Below are positions 34,416-41,712 of a stretch of 64,000 nt of DNA, piece by piece (positions within the stretch are counted from its first letter, which is position 1; the number at the start of each line of letters is the position of its first letter). Position numbers and translations under genes: made by a program. The stretch covers positions 1-64,000 of IMG/VR virus record IMGVR_UViG_3300032236_000443; one strand, given 5' to 3'. Under the pieces are notes generated by a model. The model was not told the origin of the DNA and searched no databases. It saw only the letters and a program-made list of their open reading frames with translations. This DNA comes from a virus.

Positions 34416-35014
34416 TATTGAGCCACCTTAATTCCGTATAGCGCAACTTGTGAGTTTTGCTGAAAGTTTACTGCGTCTTTTGAGTAAACTTTTACGCTAG
34501 TAATTGCGTCAGAGTTAACTCCAGTGCCCGCTTTAAACCAAAGTCCAGAGTTAAGCATTGCAAATCCACCTGTAACGTTATCTACGCCGTGAAGCGAACG
34601 TGTTACTTTATTTTTATTTACATTTGTATAATCTAATATATCCACAATAGCGCCAAAAAAAGCGTTGTTTCCGACAGAACCATACCCAGCATACGCACCG
34701 TTAGCGCTGCTTGAGGCATAGGCAGAGACAGGGCTAGAACCTTGACCGTATAAAAGGTGGTAAGAGTAATTTGCTGAAGTATCGCCGTTAAATTGAAGGT
34801 CTAAATCTCCAGTAGAGTTAAACTGTCCAAAAATTCTTAGTTGCAAATGTGTAAAGTTTTGCGGAATATTGCTGAAGGTAATGTTTGCTTGACCACCAGA
34901 GGGTACAACCACTGTTGCGATAGATTGAAAGTCATTCTGAGTAGTGGTTTGGTCCCACACCTTAATAGACTTGGTGCTGGATAACCCAGCACCATTAAAT
35001 CTTTTAATAGACAC
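34415..35014 (-). CDS. Short NIPQ-domain fibre protein (copy B)
   Basis: 199 aa, GTG start with AGGGGAG upstream. It is the NIPQ domain alone: FSNIPQNFTHLQLR, GDTSANYSYHLLYG, VDILDYTNVNKNK, SGLWF and ALYGIK near the end. The N-terminal ~45 residues (KSIKVWDQTTTQNDF) likely anchor it. It has the same length and layout as the gene at 38422 and heads the second copy of the cassette. Confidence 0.7.
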   Translation of the reverse strand: MSIKRFNGAGLSSTKSIKVWDQTTTQNDFQSIATVVVPSGGQANITFSNIPQNFTHLQLRIFGQFNSTGDLDLQFNGDTSANYSYHLLYGQGSSPVSAYASSSANGAYAGYGSVGNNAFFGAIVDILDYTNVNKNKVTRSLHGVDNVTGGFAMLNSGLWFKAGTGVNSDAITSVKVYSKDAVNFQQNSQVALYGIKVAQ

Positions 35015-35036
35015 GAATGACTCCCCTTTGGGAAAA

Positions 35037-35273
35037 TTAGAGAACTAGAACGGCGGCTTCTTCTGCTGTCAAAGGAGTACCAGCGATTAACTTAGCCTTG
35101 GCGCTTTCCTTGAGAGCAGCAGTTGCTTCAGCAGCAGCGTCAGCAGCAGCCTTTGCTTCAGCAGCGGCAGCAGCGTCTTGGTCACGCTGTGCAATTTCTT
35201 GTGCAGTTAGGGGAACAATACGTTGTTCTCCAGTTGTGCAATCAACAATAATCTTTGTAGGTGTATCAGACAT
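35037..35273 (-). CDS. Small Ala-rich fibre-associated protein
   Basis: 78 aa. MSDTPTKIIVDCTTGEQRIV is a small strand domain, followed by an Ala-rich helix (QRDQDAAAAAEAKAAADAAA) and a short end. Similar small proteins are common beside tail fibres of aquatic phages, possibly fibre chaperones or tail-tip parts. It is coupled to the previous gene (TAATG-type overlap at 35273). Confidence 0.6.
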   Translation of the reverse strand: MSDTPTKIIVDCTTGEQRIVPLTAQEIAQRDQDAAAAAEAKAAADAAAEATAALKESAKAKLIAGTPLTAEEAAVLVL

Positions 35274-35638
35274 TACTTAACTTCCTTCCATGATGTAGTT
35301 GGTTCGTCCCATGAATAAATCTTGCCATCTGTAGGCATAGGTGTTGGGGCATCCCAAACACAGGTTTCTTCGTTCAATGTCCAAGAAGCAAATGGCTTTG
35401 GAGGAATGAATGCATCACGAACAGAGTCGTAAGTAAACCCAATTCCAGCATAGTTCTTGCGGAAAGGAGTACCGCCATTGCGATGCTCTCCAGCAATGGT
35501 GTTATAGGAAGTTTGCTTCCATGTACCACCCAAACCGAGTTCATCGGCTAAAAATGCTTGACCATCTTCCTTATCGTCTGCAACGACAAGTACACGAGTG
35601 ACAATGTTGTCTTCGTCAATTTCGGCCCAATGTGCCAT
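35273..35638 (-). CDS. Fibre-associated protein (aquatic-phage type)
   Basis: 121 aa from the ATG at 35638 with AAGGAG upstream. MAHWAEIDEDNIVTRVLVVA, then WKQTSYNT, GFTYDSVRDAFIPPKPFASW, TCVWDAPTPMP and YSWDEPTTSW. This pattern (IPPKP-x-x-SW, then C-x-W-x-x-P-x-P-x-P) recurs in cyanophage- and pelagiphage-like genomes near tail fibres. Function unknown, virion or fibre related. It separates the two copies of the adhesin cassette. Confidence 0.72.
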   Translation of the reverse strand: MAHWAEIDEDNIVTRVLVVADDKEDGQAFLADELGLGGTWKQTSYNTIAGEHRNGGTPFRKNYAGIGFTYDSVRDAFIPPKPFASWTLNEETCVWDAPTPMPTDGKIYSWDEPTTSWKEVK

Positions 35639-35687
35639 AGATTTTCTCCTTGCTTGATTGTCTAATGATAAACAGTTGTTAGTTAAT

Positions 35688-37067
35688 TTATGCCTTATAC
35701 CGAACAATAACTACACCAGAACCGCCAGCAGCACCGCTGTCTGCTCCAGTTACGATAGGTAGGCTGTAGCCCCAAGTTGCTCCTCCACCGCCACCTCCAG
35801 TATTTGTAAGACCAGCAGTAGGTAAAGAAGCAGGATTTGAAGTGGGAAATTGACCTCCACCCCAACCTCCCCCACCTTTTGAGCGGTAAGTAGGAATGTA
35901 ACCTTGGTAAGCGCCCCAGCCTCCATTAGTTCCAGTTCCTTCAGTACCACCGTTACCACCACCACCGTAATACGCCGATAAACCGTATACGTTTCCAACT
36001 GGGTGTGAAAAACCGTCTCCACCAATAGAGCCAACAGTTCCTGTTGTAGCGCTGCTATTCAACCCGTTAGCACCTGCTCCCGCACCGCCGCCGCCTGCAA
36101 GGTGAGAATTGTCGTTACCATTTGCAGTCTGACCACCGATGTAGCCAGTAGAGGTACCATTTACAACGTTACCTGAAGAACCACCTCTATCTGGGTAGTA
36201 ATAGTTAACTCCACCTACACCGCCACCAGAAGAAGTTAAGTTGTAAAACGTTGAAGATGTACCAGCAACAGCAGTAGCACCACCAGCAACTGCACCAGCG
36301 CCACCACCACCGATAGTTGCTACGTAGCCAACTCCTGGTGTAAAGGTAACTCCAGTAGTAACGCTTACGTAACCGCCACCACCACCAGTTCCTTGAGGTC
36401 CTCCTGCTTGTCCTCCACCTCCACCGCCAACAACCATGTAATCTGCTAATAGACGAGTAGAAGGTTGGAAAGACCCAGTTGAGTTAAAGATGTGGTAAAC
36501 ATAAGTGCCATCAGTAGTGACAATTCCACCATTTGCTTTTAGTGAATTGCCAACTACTTTCGTCATATCTTTAATGCCGTATAAGGTGAACTCTGAGTTT
36601 TGAGCAAAGTTAGATGCAGAAATCATGGTAAAACTAATAGAGGTAATTGGCGAAGTATTTGACCAAGTTCCAGACATAATATTTTCATGCCCAGTTGAAG
36701 AAAGAGCATCTGCAACGTTGTTTACAGAAAAGTTTTTAGGGTAAGAAGATGTGTAATTAGGGATGTAAATTTCCGTACTGTTAAACGTGCTTGCAGTACC
36801 GTTAGTGCCCCATACAGAGCCTACATACCTAGCAAGAGACGATGATGATTTGTTAGTTCCATCTGAGTACAGGTAGATGCCTGAAAAACCTGTAGTAGTC
36901 CCATTAAATGCAACGTTCATACCTTGCGCTGCGGAATCAGTGCTGCGTACAGATAGGTAAACCCTTAAATCAGTGTAATACGAAGGTATGTTAGAGAAGG
37001 TTACAGTAGTGTCTCCACCAGTTGCGCTTACAGTGTAAGAGCCAATTTTTGTCATTGTCTCATTCAT
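35688..37067 (-). CDS. Glycine-rich adhesin with NIPQ domain (copy 2)
   Basis: 459 aa. The N-terminal domain reads VTFSNIPSYYTDLRVYLSVR ... FTLYGIKDMT. Then comes YHIFNSTGSFQPSTRLLADYMVVGGGGGG, a glycine-rich region containing Tyr-rich loops, and the end GGSGVVIVRYKA. Compared with its paralogues the NIPQ motif is NIPS-Y-YTDL and the glycine region is interrupted more often by aromatic residues. TAATG overlap with the upstream paralogue. Confidence 0.75.
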   Translation of the reverse strand: MNETMTKIGSYTVSATGGDTTVTFSNIPSYYTDLRVYLSVRSTDSAAQGMNVAFNGTTTGFSGIYLYSDGTNKSSSSLARYVGSVWGTNGTASTFNSTEIYIPNYTSSYPKNFSVNNVADALSSTGHENIMSGTWSNTSPITSISFTMISASNFAQNSEFTLYGIKDMTKVVGNSLKANGGIVTTDGTYVYHIFNSTGSFQPSTRLLADYMVVGGGGGGQAGGPQGTGGGGGYVSVTTGVTFTPGVGYVATIGGGGAGAVAGGATAVAGTSSTFYNLTSSGGGVGGVNYYYPDRGGSSGNVVNGTSTGYIGGQTANGNDNSHLAGGGGAGAGANGLNSSATTGTVGSIGGDGFSHPVGNVYGLSAYYGGGGNGGTEGTGTNGGWGAYQGYIPTYRSKGGGGWGGGQFPTSNPASLPTAGLTNTGGGGGGATWGYSLPIVTGADSGAAGGSGVVIVRYKA

Positions 37068-38422
37068 TAGCGTGCGTACCTCACAATGATTAGTCCAGAA
37101 CCACCAGTTCCACCTGCACCTGCCTGAGAGTTTCCACCAGCACCTCCACCAGTGTTAGCAAGTCCATTGGCTTCAGTCTGGAGGTTGTCGTTACCTCCAC
37201 CTTGGTTACCTGCACCACCGTTACCGCCTCCGCCATTACCTCCAAGGCCGTGACCGTCCCAAGTACCGTCTGAACCTCCGTTACCTAAGTTAGCAGCACC
37301 TCCGCCACCACCTGCGTAGTAAACCGTTCCTGAAACATTCTGCCCTGTGTTGGTTGCAAGGCCCCATGAAGAGTACGCAGAAGTTCCTGCACCACCGTTA
37401 CCGCCATGATTAGCGTTACCAATTTCTCCAGCAACTCCAGCACCACCACCGCCACCGCCGTTGCGAACATTCGTAGCACCATTACCACCAGAATTACCTT
37501 GAGTACCAGTTCCTGTTCCACCTATGCCAGGAGTGTAACCACCACCACCACCTCCAGAACCACCATTGGCTCCGTTGTCACGGGATGAACCTCCTGCAGA
37601 ACCTCCACCAACTGCAGCGGTTAGAGCACCAAACTGTGAGTTGCCACCATTACCGCCAATACTGCCTCCACCGTTAGCACCGCCTGCACCTACTGTGCAT
37701 GTGTACGAAGTACCACCTGTAAGAGATTGAGATGTAAGTGCTACTACACCGCCCGCACCACCGCCACCACCAAAACGCCAGGTAGAACCGCCACCTCCAG
37801 CAACTACAAGGATGTCAGCAGTAAGGTTACGGGTAGGTGTAAATGTACCTGTTCCATTAAACACGTGATAAACGTAAGAAGAGTCATAGGCAATAGAGGT
37901 TCCGCCAGAAGCCTGTGCAACTCTAGCGTTTACTGGGCTAATGCCGTATAAAGAAAAAGTAGAACCAGCAGCAAAAGTATCGGAGTCTAAGTTAATAGTT
38001 ATAGATGTAATAGGTAAGAAGTTTCTCCACGTACCTGTATGAGCGTCAACTCCTCCACCGCCTCGGTCTGCTCGTGACATGATGGTTTTGTAGACAGTTG
38101 AGTTGGAATATTGAAAAATATCTACACGTCGCATACCCCACTCAGTGTTAGATGGAGTAGCGTAGTAGTCAATAGTTAAGTTGTTTCTGTTTGACCAACG
38201 ACTTGAGATAGGGCTACTTCCAGTTCCTGCCATAACTGTGCTGGAGTAATTTGCTCCAGTATCTCCGTTAAACTGAAGGTTTACGTAGTTAGTTGTAGTT
38301 GAAGAAGCAAGGCATGAAATGACTAAATACAAATCTGTATATGTTTGGTCAATGTTTGTAAAAGTTACACTAGCCGCTGATGAGTTTAACTTAATAGACT
38401 GTAAAGGAGTATTTGTTGGCAT
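37067..38422 (-). CDS. Glycine-rich adhesin with NIPQ domain (copy 1)
   Basis: 451 aa. SVTFTNIDQTYTDLYLVISC, FNGDTGANYSSTVMAGTGSS, LYGISPVNA, YHVFNGTGTFTPTRNLTADI, then a glycine-rich region with many GGGGAGG-type repeats, ending GGSGLIIVRYAR. A likely receptor-binding tail fibre tip. It is coupled by TAATG to the 199-aa protein upstream and to the paralogue downstream. Confidence 0.75.
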   Translation of the reverse strand: MPTNTPLQSIKLNSSAASVTFTNIDQTYTDLYLVISCLASSTTTNYVNLQFNGDTGANYSSTVMAGTGSSPISSRWSNRNNLTIDYYATPSNTEWGMRRVDIFQYSNSTVYKTIMSRADRGGGGVDAHTGTWRNFLPITSITINLDSDTFAAGSTFSLYGISPVNARVAQASGGTSIAYDSSYVYHVFNGTGTFTPTRNLTADILVVAGGGGSTWRFGGGGGAGGVVALTSQSLTGGTSYTCTVGAGGANGGGSIGGNGGNSQFGALTAAVGGGSAGGSSRDNGANGGSGGGGGGYTPGIGGTGTGTQGNSGGNGATNVRNGGGGGGAGVAGEIGNANHGGNGGAGTSAYSSWGLATNTGQNVSGTVYYAGGGGGAANLGNGGSDGTWDGHGLGGNGGGGNGGAGNQGGGNDNLQTEANGLANTGGGAGGNSQAGAGGTGGSGLIIVRYAR

Positions 38423-39021
38423 TATTTAATCCCATAGATAGATGCTATGCAACCTGAAACTAATGTTTGGCTACAGTTTAATGAGATAGTTCCTACTGCT
38501 TGTGTGCTATTCCATAGCCCCGATGCCAGTTGAATTTTACCTGAACCATTTACTTCCTGGGCTTCTAGCACTCTAATGTTTTTTGTTTTATTTGTATTTG
38601 AATAATCCAAGATATCAATAATGAAAGTGGTCCACATACCTGCGGTAGAACTTGAGCCGTTTACTTCTCCAACTCCCATAAAACTAACGCCCGTTTGTCC
38701 ACCCGTAAAGACGCTTGAACCATCTCCACCAAGTAGGTGATATGAGTAGTTGTTTCCAGAGTCAATGCCTGATGCAGGACCCATCTGCATTTGCCAACCA
38801 ATGCCTACCGCTTGGGCATAAGTAGAACGTACTAATCCACGAATTTGAAGGTGAGTGTATGTTGAAGGTATGTTATTGAACAAAAAAGCAGTTGAGTTTG
38901 TAGACAACTGTGCAGAAGTTATAGCATCCATCGCAGCAGTTTGAGATACTTGGTCCCAAACAGTTTGTTGCTTCGGAAAACCAGCCTGAATACTTTGACG
39001 AGAAAGACGACTAACTGCCAT
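38422..39021 (-). CDS. Short NIPQ-domain fibre protein (copy A)
   Basis: 199 aa: VWDQVSQTAAMDAITSAQL, FLFNNIPSTYTHLQIRGLVR, NNYSYHLLGGDGSS, IIDILDYSNTNKTKNIR, ASGLWNS, and ends SIYGIK. The same size as the gene at 34415 and the same domain without the glycine-rich extension. It heads the first copy of the cassette. Probably a fibre subunit or adaptor that carries the glycine-rich tips. Confidence 0.7.
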   Translation of the reverse strand: MAVSRLSRQSIQAGFPKQQTVWDQVSQTAAMDAITSAQLSTNSTAFLFNNIPSTYTHLQIRGLVRSTYAQAVGIGWQMQMGPASGIDSGNNYSYHLLGGDGSSVFTGGQTGVSFMGVGEVNGSSSTAGMWTTFIIDILDYSNTNKTKNIRVLEAQEVNGSGKIQLASGLWNSTQAVGTISLNCSQTLVSGCIASIYGIK

Positions 39022-39034
39022 GAGTTAGGTCTCC

Positions 39035-39403
39035 TTACGCTAGTTCAGAACCGAATGCTGAGAAAGAAAGAGTGGTTGCTGAGGCGTTAATGGTGATGAC
39101 ATCTGTGGTCGCCAATGTAATGCCAAGTGTCAAAGCAATCGTATCGTTTCCAGCAATTGGGGTTCCGTAAGCAATGTAGTGACGAGTATCAAGAGTTGCA
39201 CCTGCTGGGCGCACAGCGATGTTGAATGTTGCCGCTGTTGAAGCCTGGTTGCAGATAGTCAATGTTGAAACAACAGTAGAAGTTGCTGCTGGAACTGTGT
39301 AAAGGTTGTAGTTGGTATTAGCGGCAGAAAGTTGCTGAGCACCGTTACCAGTTGCTCCTGCTGCGCCTGTCATACCTAAAACTTTGTAAGAGGCTGTTGC
39401 CAT
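39035..39403 (-). CDS. Virion beta-sandwich protein (fibre-island type)
   Basis: 122 aa: SYKVLGMTGAAGATGNGAQQ, then NLYTVPAATSTVVSTLTICN, FNIAVRPAGATLDTRHYIAY and TPIAGNDTIALTLGITLATT. This pattern is common to small structural proteins of aquatic phages, likely a decoration or fibre-attachment protein. The ATG at 39403 is 62 bases downstream of the TPR gene, and that spacer shows nothing notable. Confidence 0.72.
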   Translation of the reverse strand: MATASYKVLGMTGAAGATGNGAQQLSAANTNYNLYTVPAATSTVVSTLTICNQASTAATFNIAVRPAGATLDTRHYIAYGTPIAGNDTIALTLGITLATTDVITINASATTLSFSAFGSELA

Positions 39404-39465
39404 TGAATAAACTCCTTGTGGCTGGTGATACCGTAATTATCTATGGTTAAAAGGCTTCTGTATTG

Positions 39466-40032
39466 TTAAAGCGCCCCTAGATTTTTAAGGTTAGAGGTTA
39501 CAGAGTTCCTGTATTCCTCAGTCAAACTAGGGTCTAGTAGGAGGTTCTTAAAGAGGTCTACCGACTCATCTTGGCGTCCCACCCACCAAGCGCTTACTGC
39601 CTTTTCAAAGATAAGACCATATCGTCCTGGGTAATCTACCCAGATAGGAAGTAGGTCATTTTTTGTTGCGGGCAAAGAAAGTCCAACTTCGGCGTAAGTG
39701 TAGGACTCTTGCCACTTCTTGTTCTGCTCAAAGTAACGTGAGAATAAGAACCATGCTTCAGGGCGGTTAGGCAGGTAAGCGATAGCCTTGTAGTACAAGT
39801 TCCGAACTGTGTGCTCACGGTTCTGCTGGGCGCTAAAACACTTGGCAGATTTCAGCAACGACGAGTAGACATAGGTGGGATGGGTGTAGTACCCGTACTC
39901 AGCAGTCCGTAGGTAGAAGGAAACGGCAGAAGCAGTCTGACCTATGCGGTCGTACTCTTCGGCAATCTGTAGGTTAAGTGCAGGACTAAAGGGGTCATTA
40001 GATAGTTGGACTATTAACTCTTTAATTTCCAT
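39466..40032 (-). CDS. TPR-repeat protein
   Basis: 188 aa of helical repeats: ALNLQIAEEYDRIGQTASAV, VRNLYYKAIAYLPNRPEAWF, LFSRYFEQNKKWQESYTYAE and ESVDLFKNLLLDPS are TPR-like 34-residue units. TPR proteins of this type often accompany carbohydrate-active enzymes in phages. It overlaps the end of the beta-propeller gene by 2 codons or more, so the two products are probably made together and may interact. Confidence 0.7.
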   Translation of the reverse strand: MEIKELIVQLSNDPFSPALNLQIAEEYDRIGQTASAVSFYLRTAEYGYYTHPTYVYSSLLKSAKCFSAQQNREHTVRNLYYKAIAYLPNRPEAWFLFSRYFEQNKKWQESYTYAEVGLSLPATKNDLLPIWVDYPGRYGLIFEKAVSAWWVGRQDESVDLFKNLLLDPSLTEEYRNSVTSNLKNLGAL

Positions 40033-41023
40033 AAAGAGCCTCCGAAATCATTGAGTCAACTGTTGACTTGGGTACTTCAAGGACAAATGCCGCATTGTCC
40101 TGAAATCCAAATGAGAGAAGTAAGTTGTCGTTGAGCACGGCAGCGCCGCAGACAAACTCAATCTTTGCATCTAGGAATGACCACTCTATTGGTGACACCC
40201 CAATTAATTTAAATGATTTGTTCCATACACATAAGCGATGGCGATAGACGCCATCTTTCTGTCCCATGTAGTTCTTAGTAAGCACAACTTCGTGTGTGAT
40301 GGCGATGTACATCTCGCCCCACTTAATGAGTTGAGAACCACCACGCAAATCAGCAGGAGCAGTAACGCCCTCTACAACCGCTAGTTGCTCACAGAATGCT
40401 GGGCGGTGTGGTTTAGTGCGAACAACCTCTGTCGGAGATGACCACTTAACGTATACATACGGCTTATCAAGTACAGGCATCCAGTTCTTTTCGCAGTATG
40501 CGTTCTCATCAATTGGCGCAGGAATACGGATGCGTGAAACTTCTTTAGCAGTCCATTGTTCTTTATCAACTTCTAACTCCGATAGTTCCATACGGCCTTG
40601 ACCAGTTGTAGTGGTATCTCTACGAACGCCTGTGCCGTAGTACTTTCCATCCCACTTAACTAAGCGGGCATCTTCTAACCCTACAAACTCCCAAATCGGC
40701 TCGTGAAGATTTTGCATTTCTATCTTGCAATAGTTGATGACATTAAAGTCTTTATCTAATCTACAGAAGTAATTCTCTGTACGTAACTTTTGGTCTTTCT
40801 CTGGATGCAAGTAAGAAAGAGGACCCCAGATACTGGGGAAGCGTTGGTCGTTTTCTGAGTGATAAAGAGTGTAATTGATATGACGCAAAATGCAGAGGAT
40901 ATCTCCATCATCATCTATAAAGATAGATGGGTTCATTAAACCAGTTCCACCTGTAACTTCAGAAGGAATGATGAGAGGCGTTAACTTGCCGCCTTCTTGT
41001 ACCGCCTTTTGCACCAGATTCAT
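40022..41023 (-). CDS. Five-bladed beta-propeller glycosidase-like protein
   Basis: 333 aa from the ATG at 41023; a GTG at 41047 lies inside the preceding gene. Repeating blade motifs are NPSIFIDDDGDILCILRHIN, GLEDARLVKWDGKYYGTGVR, KNWMPVLDKPYVYVKWSSPT, LRGGSQLIKWGEMYIAITHE and CGAAVLNDNLLLSFGFQD, the pattern of GH43/GH130-type propellers. A role in cutting or modifying host or virion glycans is inferred; the substrate cannot be read from the sequence. Sits within the fibre island. Confidence 0.65.
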   Translation of the reverse strand: MNLVQKAVQEGGKLTPLIIPSEVTGGTGLMNPSIFIDDDGDILCILRHINYTLYHSENDQRFPSIWGPLSYLHPEKDQKLRTENYFCRLDKDFNVINYCKIEMQNLHEPIWEFVGLEDARLVKWDGKYYGTGVRRDTTTTGQGRMELSELEVDKEQWTAKEVSRIRIPAPIDENAYCEKNWMPVLDKPYVYVKWSSPTEVVRTKPHRPAFCEQLAVVEGVTAPADLRGGSQLIKWGEMYIAITHEVVLTKNYMGQKDGVYRHRLCVWNKSFKLIGVSPIEWSFLDAKIEFVCGAAVLNDNLLLSFGFQDNAAFVLEVPKSTVDSMISEALYGN

Positions 41024-41036
41024 GGGGCAAAGACTA

Positions 41037-41696
41037 CTACATACCACCTAGCATAAGTACTTGAGGTAGTGGGTCAGATGCTGCTGCCGCCCAAGCAACA
41101 CCTGTACCTGTAGAGGTAAGAGCATAACCGCTAGTTCCTGCAGAACCACCAGCAGTCAATGTTCCAGTAAGAGTAAGGTTGGCAATAGAAGGACCTGTTG
41201 CAGCAACGATAGTTCCGCCAGTTCCTGTGATGAAGTCAAAGCCAGAAATTTGATAATCCCATGAGGCAGCGGTAGTTCCCGAAGTAGAGACAACTGTAAA
41301 GAAACCGCTAAAGCCAGTCTGCAGTGTAGCGACAAGATTTCCGCCAGAAGAGTTGATAGTCAAAGACTGTGTGCTGTTGTTGAGGATTTGGAAAGCAAAA
41401 CCAAGAGTTAAAGTGCTAACAACTGGAAGAACAATTGTCTGTGCAAGTGTTCCAGTGAAGTTTTGGGTAGTTTTGCTAGAGACTGTAAGGGTAGTAGTAG
41501 CACCAGCAGTTGCGGTTGTAGCGTAAGAAACACCACCACCTCCAGCATAAGACAAACCAGTCCACGCAGTAGAGCCATCACCGATTTTGAACTGGTTAGT
41601 ATCTGACTCAAAGCCAATTTCGCCCGCTGCAAGAGTTGGGTTATTGGAAGTCCAGTTAGCCGCTGTATCACGGCGTTGCTGCATTCTAGATGTCAT
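41037..41696 (-). CDS. Tail fibre protein with tropism-determinant-like N-terminus
   Basis: 219 aa. The start MTSRMQQRRDTAANWTSNNP, LAAGEIGFESDTNQFKIGDG, STAWTGL is the short N-terminal motif of many tail fibres and of major tropism determinant-like proteins, where it forms the attachment peg. The remainder is Thr/Ser/Gly-rich beta structure. It follows the collagen-like gene. Confidence 0.72.
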   Translation of the reverse strand: MTSRMQQRRDTAANWTSNNPTLAAGEIGFESDTNQFKIGDGSTAWTGLSYAGGGGVSYATTATAGATTTLTVSSKTTQNFTGTLAQTIVLPVVSTLTLGFAFQILNNSTQSLTINSSGGNLVATLQTGFSGFFTVVSTSGTTAASWDYQISGFDFITGTGGTIVAATGPSIANLTLTGTLTAGGSAGTSGYALTSTGTGVAWAAAASDPLPQVLMLGGM

Positions 41697-41712
41697 TGAA
41701 GACCTCTCTCAA

